DNA of 64,000 bases from Microbulbifer sp. HZ11. GTDB taxonomy: Bacteria; Pseudomonadota; Gammaproteobacteria; Pseudomonadales; Cellvibrionaceae. Positions 19,332-29,100 of this stretch are shown one piece after another. The stretch covers positions 62,001 through 126,000 of the forward strand of contig NZ_JELR01000001.1 in the NCBI RefSeq assembly GCF_000708675.1. Direction: 5' to 3'. Below the pieces are notes generated by a model. It had not been told where the DNA came from, searched no databases, and saw only the letters and a program-made list of their open reading frames with translations. How positions within the stretch are numbered: the first letter of the stretch is position 1; each line of letters begins with the position of its first letter. Made by a program: the position numbers and the translations under genes.

Positions 19332-20758
19332 TGGACTGGTTGAGGCGGCTGCACCGCCCGCGGCAGCTGCTATTCCGTTGGGTACACTCTTTGTCCGGCC
19401 GTCTTTCTCTGATGGCGACACTGGTGCTGCTGGTCTTCCTGGCGGTATTTTCCGGGGTGTTGGAACGCGCGTTCCGTACCTCTCTGGACGAAGCCAAGGC
19501 GCGGGAGCTGCAGCTGCATGTTTACACCCTGCTGGCGGTGGCGGAGCCCGATGGTGATACCCTGCAGTTGCCTCTGAGCCTTCCAGAGCCCCGCTTCAAC
19601 CAACCGGACTCGGGCCTGATCGGCGCGGTGATGGATGCCCGTGGTCGGGTAATCTGGCGCTCCCCCTCGGCACTCAGTCTGCCGAATTTTTCTGCCCTTC
19701 CTCTTCCCCTGCCATTACGCCAGGGCCAGCAGGTATTTGCCGAAGTGCAGATGCCAGACCTGAATCAGCCATACACCAGTTTTCGCCAGGGCATCGCCTG
19801 GGGACTGGATAACGAGCTGCAATTTACCTTTGTGGTACTGGAAGACGCGGCGCCGTTGTATGCCCAGCTCAAGCAGTTCAATACCACTCTGTGGCGTTGG
19901 CTGGGGGTTGGTTCTCTGGCGTTGATCGCAGTGCAATTGCTGGTGCTGCAATGGGGGCTGGCGCCGTTGCGCGGGCTGACCCGCGCGCTGAAAAACATGC
20001 AGCACGGCGGCGCCGATCGCCTGCAGGGCCACTTTCCCCAGGAGCTGGTTCCGCTTACCGATAACCTGAACCTGCTGATCGAGAATGAGCGCCGCCAGCG
20101 GGAAAAGACCCGGCACACTCTCGGTGATCTGGCGCACAGCCTGAAAACACCTCTGGCGGTATTGAAGGGCATGGACGTGGCGGCCGATCCAGAGGGTGCG
20201 CAGCGCGCTCTGGCAGAGCAGGTAGAGCGGATGGACAGTATTATCAGCTACCAGCTGAAACGGGCGGTTACGTCTTCACCCAAGTCGATCTTGCGCGGTG
20301 TGCCGGTGAAGCCCCTCGCGGAAAAAATTCTCTCGGCCCTGGACAAGGCCTATCGCCATAAAACGGTCGACGCGGAATTGCTATGTGATGACTCTGTGCT
20401 GTTTTATGGCGACGAGGGGGATCTGATGGAAATGCTCGGCAATCTTTTGGATAACGGATACAAGTACGGTGGTGGCAAACTTGTGGCAAAAATCCGAAAT
20501 ACCGAGGGTCGTCGCGGGCTCGAAATTATTGTCAGCGACAACGGCCCCGGCCTGTCCGAGTCCCAGTGGCAGCAGGTAATCCAGCGCGGTGTGCGCGCGG
20601 ACCAGAAACAGCAGGGGCAGGGGATCGGGCTTGCGGTGGTGGTGGATATTGTGGAAAGTTACCACGGTACTATAGGCATAGTACCTCCTGCCCAACGGGA
20701 TGATGAGTACTTCGGGGACGTGGATCTTGGGGGACTTACCCTGCGCGTCGCCCTTTAA
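19331..20758 (+). CDS. PhoQ-like sensor histidine kinase
   Basis: 475 residues with two membrane segments (about 22-42 and 190-212) around a ~145-residue periplasmic sensor, a HAMP-like stretch, a phosphoacceptor His in DLAHSLKTPLAVLKG and an ATPase domain with N box (EMLGNLLDNGYKYG), G1 (SDNGPGLS) and G2 (GQGIGLAVVVDI). Overlaps the response regulator by one base, so the pair is co-translated. Signal unknown; the upstream PepSY and glycine-zipper genes suggest an envelope stimulus. Confidence 0.92.
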   Translation: MDWLRRLHRPRQLLFRWVHSLSGRLSLMATLVLLVFLAVFSGVLERAFRTSLDEAKARELQLHVYTLLAVAEPDGDTLQLPLSLPEPRFNQPDSGLIGAVMDARGRVIWRSPSALSLPNFSALPLPLPLRQGQQVFAEVQMPDLNQPYTSFRQGIAWGLDNELQFTFVVLEDAAPLYAQLKQFNTTLWRWLGVGSLALIAVQLLVLQWGLAPLRGLTRALKNMQHGGADRLQGHFPQELVPLTDNLNLLIENERRQREKTRHTLGDLAHSLKTPLAVLKGMDVAADPEGAQRALAEQVERMDSIISYQLKRAVTSSPKSILRGVPVKPLAEKILSALDKAYRHKTVDAELLCDDSVLFYGDEGDLMEMLGNLLDNGYKYGGGKLVAKIRNTEGRRGLEIIVSDNGPGLSESQWQQVIQRGVRADQKQQGQGIGLAVVVDIVESYHGTIGIVPPAQRDDEYFGDVDLGGLTLRVAL

Positions 20759-20787
20759 AAAAGAAATAACAAGCAAATGGAGTTGGT

Positions 20788-21624
20788 ATGTTTTTCCGAT
20801 CACTCAAGAGGTCGTCGCGCAGCTTGACCGCTGCGTTGCTGATGGCCGGTTCTATCGCCGCATCGGCGTCTGCCACTGAGGTATCTTCACCCTGGCCTGG
20901 TGGTGCCGAAGTCGCAGTGGTACTGACCTATGATGACGCACTGGATTCCCATCTGGATGTGGCCATCCCCCAGCTAAACGAGCATAAACTCCCGGGCACC
21001 TTCTATTTGAGTGGCGCGCGCCCCTCAATCCGTATGCGCTTGCACGAGTGGCGCCGGGCCGCCCAGTCCGGCCACGAGCTCGGCAACCACATGCTTTACC
21101 ATCCTTGCCGAAAATCCGTCGCCAATCGCAGCTGGGTAAAGCCCTGGCAGGACCTGGATAAATACACCCTGGAGCAGTTTATTGACGAAGTGCAGGCCAC
21201 CAACAGCATGCTTGAGGCCATCGATGGTCAGCAGCAACGGACTTTCGCTTATCCCTGCGGCGATATGGTGGCCGGCGGGCAGGATGTGGTGCCGGAACTG
21301 AAAAAACTGGTACCGGCGGCGCGACTGTTTTCCGCTGATGGCCAACATCATCCCGATGACAGGGATTTTTACCGGGTGGCATCATTTGATGGCGCTGAGA
21401 AAAGCGCGGATGAATTGATCGCGGTGGTGGAAGCCGCGCGACAAAACAACAGCCTGGTGGGCTTTATGTTCCACGGTGTGGGTGGGGATTACATAACCGT
21501 ATCGGAGGAAGACCATCAGGCGCTATTGGCGCACCTGGCGGCGCATCCGGGTCGCTACTGGGTGGCCACCATGCGCGAGGCGGTAGCGCATCTGAAGAAA
21601 GAGCAATTGCGACAAAACCGCTGA
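20788..21624 (+). CDS. Exported polysaccharide deacetylase (NodB-like)
   Basis: 278 residues, signal peptide (cleavage near ASA-TE), then a CE4/NodB fold: motif 1 LTYDDALDSH with the catalytic base and metal Asp, motif 2 GHELGNHMLYHP with the two metal His, motif 3 in FAYPCGD, and a late HGVG His motif. It probably removes N-acetyl groups from a cell-wall or exopolysaccharide in the periplasm. The stop codon falls in a 22-bp inverted repeat. Confidence 0.86.
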   Translation: MFFRSLKRSSRSLTAALLMAGSIAASASATEVSSPWPGGAEVAVVLTYDDALDSHLDVAIPQLNEHKLPGTFYLSGARPSIRMRLHEWRRAAQSGHELGNHMLYHPCRKSVANRSWVKPWQDLDKYTLEQFIDEVQATNSMLEAIDGQQQRTFAYPCGDMVAGGQDVVPELKKLVPAARLFSADGQHHPDDRDFYRVASFDGAEKSADELIAVVEAARQNNSLVGFMFHGVGGDYITVSEEDHQALLAHLAAHPGRYWVATMREAVAHLKKEQLRQNR

Positions 21625-21669
21625 CCTTCCATCGGTCTACGCCCACAGGGCGTAGACCGATGGAAGGTC
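21623..21669. terminator. 22-bp perfect inverted repeat between convergent genes
   Basis: Arms 21623-21644 and 21648-21669 are exact complements around an ACA loop (arm begins GACCTTCCATCGG). It overlaps the deacetylase stop codon and lies 13 nt before the convergent glycosyltransferase stop, so it could end transcription from both sides. There is no T-tract, and the stem is longer than typical intrinsic terminators. Confidence 0.55.
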
Positions 21670-21682
21670 TATCCGGCGGCGC

Positions 21683-22798
21683 TCAGGAGCTTTCGCTTCC
21701 CTTGGCGCCTTCAATTTCCTCCGCGGTTTCCAGCGGAATATTGGTACTGGCCTGCTCCGCGCGGCGCTGACCTGGAACGACACCCTGCCACAATGTGTCT
21801 GCGAGGGCTTGTGGCGACTCGCTGCGACCGTCTGCGATCCACTGCACGATCGCGTGCGCCACATCCGGCCAGGCGATGCGCACGCCTCTCGGCTGCTCTT
21901 CGAGCCAGCGACCAATGGTCAGTGCATCAATATGCTCGACCACTTTGGCCAGTTGCAGCTCCTTTAATGCCATTCCATTCGCTTCCTGCTCGAACTGTCC
22001 CTTCAGCGGGCGGGTCAGAATGGGCTTGCCCAGGGTCAGGGTTTCGGCAATCAGTTCAAAACCGCTATTGCAAATGACTGCACGGGCGGTGGCTACGTCG
22101 TGACGGAAGCCTTCCACCGATGGCGCTTTCAGAGTGATATTGTCCGCTTTGGGCAGGTCTGTGGGTAGGCCGTAGACGATAAATTGCTGTGGCAGTTGTG
22201 CCAGGTGTTGCAGCAGTGGTGCTGCATGCTCAAACGGCAGGTACACCAGGATATGGTCCTGTTCCGCCGGGGCCGGTTCTTCGTGCGCGTGGGCGATGGG
22301 GGGCAGGATCGGGTGGCCAAAGTGATACCAGTGCATGCCCAGGCTTACCGGGACCGGCGCGAAGGCTTTCATGATGCTGCGCGCAACCCAGCCGAAGGCC
22401 GGGGTCGGAATGGCGAAGTTGAATGCATACTGGTGGCCCAGCCCGAGACTCGGACATTTGCGCTTTTTCGCCGCCCAGGCGGTAACCGGCTCGAAATCGC
22501 TGATGACCAGGTCAAAATCGTTCACCGGCAGATCGCGAATATCTTTCAGCAGCTTGCGCAGATCCAGTTGTCTGGCGGTCGCCAATTTGTCGATCTTGCC
22601 TTCCTTGTGCACAAAGGTCAGGCCTTCTCGCCACCAGTAGTCACCGAAGGCTTCCATGGCGAAAAGTTTTTCCGGCGGGCGACCGGAGAAAAGCCACTGT
22701 ACTTCGAGATCGGGGAATTGCTGAAAGGCTTCCGCCATGGCGCGGGCGCGGGAGATATGACCGTTACCAGTACCTTGAACACCGTACAAAATTTTCAA
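21683..22798 (-). CDS. MJ1255/VC2487-type glycosyltransferase
   Basis: 371 residues, GT-B fold protein with the N-terminal YGVQGTGNGHISRARAMAEAF that marks the MJ1255/VC2487 group, and a C-terminal donor site region ICNSGFELIAETLTLGKPILTRPLKGQFEQEANG. The acceptor is unknown. The last ~50 residues are a charged tail. Start is TTG at 22798, supported by GGAGAA about 5 nt upstream; no ATG is available near. Probably transcribed with the upstream PAP2 phosphatase gene (64 nt gap). Confidence 0.84.
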   Translation of the reverse strand: MKILYGVQGTGNGHISRARAMAEAFQQFPDLEVQWLFSGRPPEKLFAMEAFGDYWWREGLTFVHKEGKIDKLATARQLDLRKLLKDIRDLPVNDFDLVISDFEPVTAWAAKKRKCPSLGLGHQYAFNFAIPTPAFGWVARSIMKAFAPVPVSLGMHWYHFGHPILPPIAHAHEEPAPAEQDHILVYLPFEHAAPLLQHLAQLPQQFIVYGLPTDLPKADNITLKAPSVEGFRHDVATARAVICNSGFELIAETLTLGKPILTRPLKGQFEQEANGMALKELQLAKVVEHIDALTIGRWLEEQPRGVRIAWPDVAHAIVQWIADGRSESPQALADTLWQGVVPGQRRAEQASTNIPLETAEEIEGAKGSESS

Positions 22799-22862
22799 GT
22801 TGCTTCTCCGGGAGGAATGCGAGGATTGTCTATTTCTGGAGCAGGGTGGTGCTGCGCAATAG

Positions 22863-23390
22863 TTATAGCAGTACGCCGCTCACCGCGAAGCCAACACTGG
22901 TGCCAAGTAGCGCACCGGCAAACACATCCGTGGGGAAGTGCACGCCGAGACCTACACGGGAAGTGCCCACACCCGCGGCCCACAAGTAACCAAGTGCCCA
23001 CAATGGGTTAAGGCACTGGGCGAGCATGGTCACAAACAGGAAGGCGCCGGAGGTGTGGCCCGAGGGCAGGCTGAAGCGGTCGTTGGCCACCACGATGGAG
23101 CGCAGTCCCGGAATGGATTCCGGCGGCCGGTTGCGGCGGGTGGTGTTCTTGATGGTCCAGTAGAGGGAGCGCTCGATGGCAAACGCAGCACCGCACACGG
23201 TGAAGAACTGCAGTGCGGCACTCAGGCTCATGGCCGCCACCACCAGTGGTGACAGCAGGTAGAGCCAGCCATCCGCCGAGCGGGACAGCAGCAGATAGTT
23301 TCTGCGGGATGCCGGCCGTGTTGCCCGTTCTGCCATTCGCAGCACCAGCGACACGTCGACGGTTTTCAGTGTGATAGGTAAGCTTCGCAT
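22863..23390 (-). CDS. PAP2-family phosphatase
   Basis: 175 residues with about five membrane segments. The three PAP2 signature parts are present: RNRPPES, PSGHTSGA with the catalytic His, and SRVGLGVHFPTDV with the nucleophile His. Likely a lipid phosphate or undecaprenyl-pyrophosphate phosphatase with its active site at the periplasmic face. Neighbour of a glycosyltransferase gene, hinting at lipid-linked sugar metabolism. Confidence 0.87.
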   Translation of the reverse strand: MRSLPITLKTVDVSLVLRMAERATRPASRRNYLLLSRSADGWLYLLSPLVVAAMSLSAALQFFTVCGAAFAIERSLYWTIKNTTRRNRPPESIPGLRSIVVANDRFSLPSGHTSGAFLFVTMLAQCLNPLWALGYLWAAGVGTSRVGLGVHFPTDVFAGALLGTSVGFAVSGVLL

Positions 23391-23491
23391 ACGGTAAAAG
23401 TACGAAGCCTATGTTGCGCAGACTTGAACAAAATATGTCAGGTCTGTGAAATCTGCCCCTTTTACAGGGGCGGAGAGGTGCGGAGAGGGGC

Positions 23492-23533
23492 GGCGGCGCG
23501 ATAAGCCACGTAAAACCGTGGCCGCGCGCCGCC
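23492..23533 (-). terminator. Compound stem-loop downstream of saccharopine-dehydrogenase-like gene
   Basis: Outer arms GGCGGCGCG/CGCGCCGCC (23492-23500, 23525-23533) enclose an inner stem GCCACG/CGTGGC with a TAAAAC loop, starting 10 nt past the stop codon on the minus strand. No U-tract follows. A second short hairpin GCCCCT/AGGGGC lies just beyond (about 23456-23472). Confidence 0.4.
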
Positions 23534-23542
23534 GAAATGTGA

Positions 23543-24622
23543 TCAGTCGATGCCGATTTTGATGACCCCGGAGCCGGGCAGTTTTTCCACCAGCTCGTGA
23601 CCACACAGTTTTGAAGGGGTGAAATAACCGCCTTCCCCCTGATAGTCGAGCAGGAACTCCACCACCGCCAGGGAGCCGTGCACGGTCACATCGTAGCCGT
23701 TGGCGGTAACCACACGTCCCACCCGGCGCTCGCCGCGGCGGTCATTGCGCACTTCGCCCCACACCCAGGTTTGCTGCTCTGCGCGCTGGTTTTCGCTGGG
23801 GCCGCGGACCTTGTTGTCGACCTTGCCCTTGAGCCAGTTCTGCACCCATTTCATGCGCAACAGCCAGCGGAAGGCGTTCAGCTTCTGCATTTTTTTAGCC
23901 CGGCGCGGGCTCATGGGGATGTACACCTCGATATTGGGAATCTCGGTGGAGTAGTAGGCGGTGGCGACGTCACCCCAGGGAATGGCGACGGCGAACTTTT
24001 CACCGCGGCCGAAATTGATCTTGCGGGTCAGCTCGGCGTGGGGAGTCACCTCGATCTTGCCGTTGCGACGCACCGCTCCACCCACGCCGAGGCTTTCGAT
24101 CGAGGTCTTGGCGGTACCGGGGCTGAGGCCGGAATCCGAATCGAATCCCAGGGTCAGGTGCGTAGCGCTGTACATTTCCTTGTGCAGAGCGGCCGCCAGG
24201 CAGTCTGTAGGAATCACATCAAAGCCGGTGCCCGGGCACAGTACCACGCCGGCGGCGCGGGCTTCCGCATCCAGGCCGTGGGCCAGTTGGTACACCGACA
24301 TTTCCCCGGTGATGTCCTGGTAGTGAGTGCCGCTGGCAATACAGGCGCGGATCATCGGTTCGGCGGTGCTGGAGAATGGTCCCGCACAGTGAATCACCGC
24401 CGCCACATCCCTCAGGGTATGTGCGAGCGCGTCTTCATCGTCCAGAGAAACGGCAATGGCGGGCAGGCCAAGCTCTGTGGCCAGCGGCTGCAACTTGGCT
24501 GCACTGCGACCGGACAATATGGGCTTCAGGCCCCTGGCCACGGCTTTGCGGGCAATCAGCTCGCCGGTATACCCGTAGGCGCCGTAAATCAGGATGTGCT
24601 TTTTGTTATCCGAGTTGTTCAC
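23543..24622 (-). CDS. Saccharopine dehydrogenase-like NAD(P)-binding protein
   Basis: 359 residues with an N-terminal Rossmann motif (IYGAYGYTGELIARKA) and GRSAAKLQPLA, as in the trans-acting enoyl reductase/saccharopine dehydrogenase-like family. VIHCAGPFSSTAEPMIRACIASGTHY is also characteristic. Real saccharopine dehydrogenase activity is unlikely; such proteins are generic oxidoreductases of unknown substrate. Start GTG at 24622 with AAGGA 6 nt upstream. Follows DUF1653 gene by 38 nt. Confidence 0.83.
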   Translation of the reverse strand: MNNSDNKKHILIYGAYGYTGELIARKAVARGLKPILSGRSAAKLQPLATELGLPAIAVSLDDEDALAHTLRDVAAVIHCAGPFSSTAEPMIRACIASGTHYQDITGEMSVYQLAHGLDAEARAAGVVLCPGTGFDVIPTDCLAAALHKEMYSATHLTLGFDSDSGLSPGTAKTSIESLGVGGAVRRNGKIEVTPHAELTRKINFGRGEKFAVAIPWGDVATAYYSTEIPNIEVYIPMSPRRAKKMQKLNAFRWLLRMKWVQNWLKGKVDNKVRGPSENQRAEQQTWVWGEVRNDRRGERRVGRVVTANGYDVTVHGSLAVVEFLLDYQGEGGYFTPSKLCGHELVEKLPGSGVIKIGID

Positions 24623-24660
24623 CGAGTGTCCTTATTGTCTTTTTTGGGCGAAGCCCGGTA

Positions 24661-24891
24661 TCAGTCGAGTGGGCGTTCCAGGGCAAAGCGCGCGATCGTC
24701 TCGCCGTCTTTCTCGATGGTTTCCATAAACATGGTGAGGGGGCGTGCCCACACACCGAACTCATCATACAGAGCGCGGTAGATCGCCAGTTGTTCCCCGG
24801 TCTCGCTGTGGGTGGCAATTTCCATCAGGTGATACAGGTTGCCTTTGTAGTGCCGGTAGATACCTTTTTGTGGGGCTTGCATAGAACTCAC
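24661..24891 (-). CDS. DUF1653 small protein
   Basis: 76 residues matching DUF1653: GIYRHYKGNLYHLMEIATHSETGE and YRALYDEFGVWARPLTMFME are the conserved segments. Cytosolic, function unknown. GTG at 24891 or ATG at 24882 can start it. Sits between the DUF3301 and the saccharopine-dehydrogenase-like gene, spacing 5 and 38 nt, so probably one transcript. Confidence 0.85.
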   Translation of the reverse strand: MSSMQAPQKGIYRHYKGNLYHLMEIATHSETGEQLAIYRALYDEFGVWARPLTMFMETIEKDGETIARFALERPLD

Positions 24892-24896
24892 GTGGT

Positions 24897-25217
24897 TTAG
24901 TCCATATGAAAAGGAGAGAGCTGAATCTGGGTAATACGCTGTCCGTGCAGCACGGCAATGCCACTGTAGCGGCGTTCGCCGGTAGAGGTGAATTCAAATT
25001 CGTACTGCCGCTGCAGTCGCACATGACCGCGCCGGTCGCGCTTCAGGCGGGTGCGGTTCAGCATCACCGTATCGTCCAGCAACTGCACACCGGTTTTTGC
25101 ACAGTGATCTTTTACAATGCGCCGCACCCGATCCTTGGCCGCCATACCGGCCCAGAAATACCAGGCGGGCAGTGCCAGGAGAGAAATCCAGAAGAGGTCG
25201 CCGAGCGAGTAATACAT
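24897..25217 (-). CDS. DUF3301 membrane-anchored protein
   Basis: 106 residues from ATG at 25217 (MYYSLGDLFWISLL), the start that fits DUF3301, whose members open with a short segment and one TM helix followed by a soluble basic domain (VKDHCAKTGVQLLDDTVML, RQYEFEFTSTGERRYSGI). ATG at 25238 would add seven residues. Longer readings run into the divergent SDR promoter. Function unknown. Confidence 0.78.
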   Translation of the reverse strand: MYYSLGDLFWISLLALPAWYFWAGMAAKDRVRRIVKDHCAKTGVQLLDDTVMLNRTRLKRDRRGHVRLQRQYEFEFTSTGERRYSGIAVLHGQRITQIQLSPFHMD

Positions 25218-25272
25218 AAGCGTTGCAGTTGCTATCATCGAACCGCGCAAGAATACCACCACAGGAGGATAC

Positions 25273-25968
25273 ATGTCTGGCACGATTCTCATCACTGGCT
25301 GCAACCGCGGCATCGGACTGGAAATGGCCCGCCAATTTGCCGCGGATGGTTGGAAAGTGATCGCTACCTGCCGTAACCCCTCCGCCGCCTGGGAATTGAG
25401 CGAACTGGCGGAGTCCCATGAAAATCTGCAGGTACACGGGCTGGACGTGACCGATTATCAGCAGCTCGAGGAACTCGCGCACAGTTTAGAAGAGCTTCCG
25501 CTGGATGTACTGGTCAGCAACGCGGGCTATTACGGCCCGAAAGGGGTGACCTTTGGCAGTGTGGACGTGGAAGAGTGGCGCAAGGTGCTGGAGGTCAACA
25601 CCATCGCACCCTACAAACTGGTGGAAGCATTTGCTCCCCACCTGGCCGCCGGCAAGCGCAAAGTGTTCGGTGTGCTGAGCAGCAAGGTAGGCAGTATCGA
25701 TGACAATGGTTCCGGCGGTGGTTACCTGTACCGCTCTTCCAAAACGGCGGTCAATCAGGTTGTTAAGAGCCTGTCCATCGACCTGGCGGAACAGGGCATC
25801 CGGGCGCTCGCGTTTCACCCCGGTTGGGTGCAAACGGAAATGGGTGGTCCCAACGCATTGATTTCCACTCAGCAAAGCGTGCAAGGACTGAAGCATCTAC
25901 TGCTGAACGCGACACCGGAAGACAGCGGTTGTTTCTTCAATTACGACGGCTCGGAAATTCCCTGGTAA
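25273..25968 (+). CDS. Short-chain dehydrogenase/reductase
   Basis: 231 residues. Rossmann motif TGCNRGIGLE, NAG motif in VSNAGYYGP, and the catalytic Ser (SSKVGS) and YxxxK (YRSSK) are all present, i.e. a classical SDR of the C-factor-like group. Strong ribosome binding site AGGAGG 6 nt before ATG. Substrate unknown. Divergent from DUF3301 gene with a 55-nt gap. Confidence 0.88.
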   Translation: MSGTILITGCNRGIGLEMARQFAADGWKVIATCRNPSAAWELSELAESHENLQVHGLDVTDYQQLEELAHSLEELPLDVLVSNAGYYGPKGVTFGSVDVEEWRKVLEVNTIAPYKLVEAFAPHLAAGKRKVFGVLSSKVGSIDDNGSGGGYLYRSSKTAVNQVVKSLSIDLAEQGIRALAFHPGWVQTEMGGPNALISTQQSVQGLKHLLLNATPEDSGCFFNYDGSEIPW

Positions 25969-26151
25969 ATCACTGTCGATTCAGTTGAAATTTGAGTGCT
26001 CTATTCGTTTCGATATAGATATAGCTTTCGGTTTGTGATGTGCCTCGCGTTTTTGGCGTGATAATTCCTTTCTGCTTTTGTAGCTAATTCTAGTTTGGTA
26101 GATTCCCCAGCATTTTTAATAATAACAAGACGTTCTTGGGGAAAATTTCAA

Positions 26152-29100
26152 ATGAGACGATATTTTGCTCTGCTGCTGTTCGTTTTTTCGACGGTATACG
26201 CTTTGCAGCTGAAAGCAGCGGTGAGTATTTCCCCCAGCCCTTCTACCGGCAGCTTTACCGTAAGTTGGGACGCCCATCCCTCAGTCAGATTTGGCTATAA
26301 AGTTGTTGAAACTTACGGCGGGTCAAGTACCACATACTCGGTTAGTGTTGGTACCCGCTCCAAAAGCTTCACTAAGACCGAAAATGGTTCTTATGCGTAT
26401 GAAATTATCGCTAGGGGCGAGTACTACAACGCACAGATAGGCGAATATTTCCCCAAAGATTATTCAGCGGGTTCGGCAGTGGTGACAGTCACGGTGCCAA
26501 AGCCAGGTACTCCAGCATCTATTTCGGTACCGGGTTCCACTGATACGGATGGAATATTCACTGTAAGTTGGGGTTCTTCTAGCGGCATCGTGACGCGATA
26601 CGAGGTTCGAGAATCGAAAAACGGTAGCTGGGGAGGTTGGGTAAGTACCGGCACCGGTCGGTCGAAGACATACAGCGGAAGAGGCGACGGAACATATCGC
26701 TATCAGGCCCGAGGTTGCAATGACTCTGGTTGTGGCAGTGCGAAAACAAGCGGCTATTTCGATGTCCTAAAAGCCCCTGGAACCCCTTCCTCCATTACAG
26801 TTCCCACAGGTACCGATGGAGATGGTAGCTACACAATTGGCTGGGGAGCTTCAACTGGCACGGTTGCGAGGTATGAATACCGGGAGTCCAAGAATGGCTC
26901 CTGGGGTAGCTGGCTCAGTCACGGCACAAGCCGTTCAAAGCCGCTAAGTGGGCGAACTGATGGTACTTATCAGTATCAAGTGAAAGCGTGCAATGCGACC
27001 GGTTGTAGTGGCAGCCGAACGAGTAGCACATTCGATGTGCTCAATAAACCGGGTACTCCTGCTTCAATTACTGTGCCGACCTCAACAAATACCGATGGTT
27101 CTTTCACGATTAGTTGGGGTACGTCTTCGGGTGTCGTCGATCGCTATGAATTTCGAGAGTCGGTAAGTGGCAATTGGGGAGATTGGGTTGGTAACGGAAC
27201 AAGTCGATCTGAACAGCTCAGCGGTAAGGGGGATGGTACGTATCAATACCAAGCCCGTGCCTGTAATGACTCTGGCTGTGGCGGAGTGAGGACTAGCGGC
27301 ACTTTCAATGTATTGAAAAAGCCAGGAATACCGGCTTCGATCTCTGTACCTACGGACTACCATTCGAGTGCAAGTGCTTCTATCAGTTGGGGGGTATCAT
27401 CCGGGAGTGTCGACCGGTATGAGTACCGCCAGCAAAAGAATGGCTCTTGGGGATCTTGGGCTTCCAATGGTGCCTCTCGCTCAAAAACCATCGGTGGTCA
27501 TGTCGAGGCGGATTACGCTTATCAGGTGCGCGCATGTAACACGTCAGGGTGCGGAAGTGCCAGAACAAGTGGGACTTTTACAGTTCTATTCGCACCGAGT
27601 GGTACTTCAGGCTTAGTAGCTTCGGTGGCGCAGACAATCTCTGATTTCGACCTGAGCTGGTCCGCAGCGAGTGGCGTGATCAGCTCATATAAAATCGAAG
27701 AAAAATATGAGAGTAATAGTTGGGCTGACAAGGTAACGGTTAGTAGTGGGTCTACGACTGCGAATCTCAGTGTCGACAATCCTGGACAGTATCAGTATCG
27801 CATATCTGCCTGTAATGCAGCCGCTTGTGGCAGCGTCTCGAATACGGTAACACTAACTGCATCAACGGTTATGGTCGAACCATCTCCTTCTGATGGCAGC
27901 TATACATTGCGATGGACAAAGTACGACACCTCTAACGAAGGGTGGAATTTTCGCGTCACAGAGGTATTTGAAGGAGAAACTACCGAGCAGACTTTTAGTA
28001 AGAACGCTCGGAGTCATAGCTATCAAAAATACCAGAACGGTACATACAGCTACCAGATCGAGCAAAATATCGATGTAAGTGGCGAAGGTACAACTTTTCA
28101 GTGGTTTACAGTGGGCTCAATCGACGTCACTGTCACTATCCCGAAACCGGGTACGATGAATGTCATCACCGTTCCGACGGGAACCGTGGCCTCCGGAGAG
28201 TACGATGTTAGCTGGGGCGCAGGTTCTGGCTATACGGATTACTTTGAATATCGTGAAGAAAAGAATGGCTCTTGGGGTGCGTGGAAAAATAAAGAAAAAG
28301 ATAACTCAGAACCGTTTTCCAATCAGGAAGACGGTTTATATCGCTATCAGGCACGGTCGTGCAATGACTCTGGCTGTGGCGGAGCTAAGACAAGTGGCTA
28401 CTTCAATGTACTGAAGCGCCCCACTACTCCGGCGACCATTACCGTCCCGCCAGGTTACAACTCCTCTGGAGAGTATACAGTGAGTTGGGCTCAGTCTGGA
28501 GAGACCGTCGATCGCTATGAGCTTAGAGAAAGTGTCAATGGTAATTGGGGCGCTTGGCAGTCTGAAGGAACAGTACTTTTTAAGGAAGTAAATTCCCAAG
28601 ACGAAGCAGTATACCGTTATGAAGTAAAAGCGTGTAATGCAACGGGGTGTAGTGGCTCGGCACAAAGTGCTGATGTGGAGGTGCTCTATAAACCGACACC
28701 CGTAACTGGCTTGGTGTCAAACGTTTCACAAACCACGGCTAGATTTACGCTTCAGTGGAGCGCTGCCAGTGGAACCATCGCGCATTACAAAATCGAAGAA
28801 AATTTCGCCGGTGAGGGCTGGGGGAACCCGTTAACGGTCGACTCAAGTAAAACTTCCGAGGTTCTCGACGTTTCCGGTGTTGGGTCCTACCAATACCGAA
28901 TTTCGGCCTGCAATGCTTCCGGTTGTGGTGGCGTATCAAATGCCGTGACAGTGGTAGCCAGCACTGTAATAGTCGAACCAACTCCGTCCGATGGTAGCTA
29001 CACGCTCACATGGGCTAATTACGATGCGGACAATGGCGTGAGTTATCGTGTGACTGAGACTTTCGGCAGTACCGTTTTCGAGGAATCTTTTAACAAATAT

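Noticed and set aside
18600..19421. Minus-strand frame opposite the response regulator
   Set aside because: Antisense to clear receiver and winged-helix motifs.
23678..24781. Plus-strand frame of 367 codons opposite the saccharopine-dehydrogenase-like gene
   Set aside because: No family features; the minus-strand gene has a Rossmann motif and a good start.
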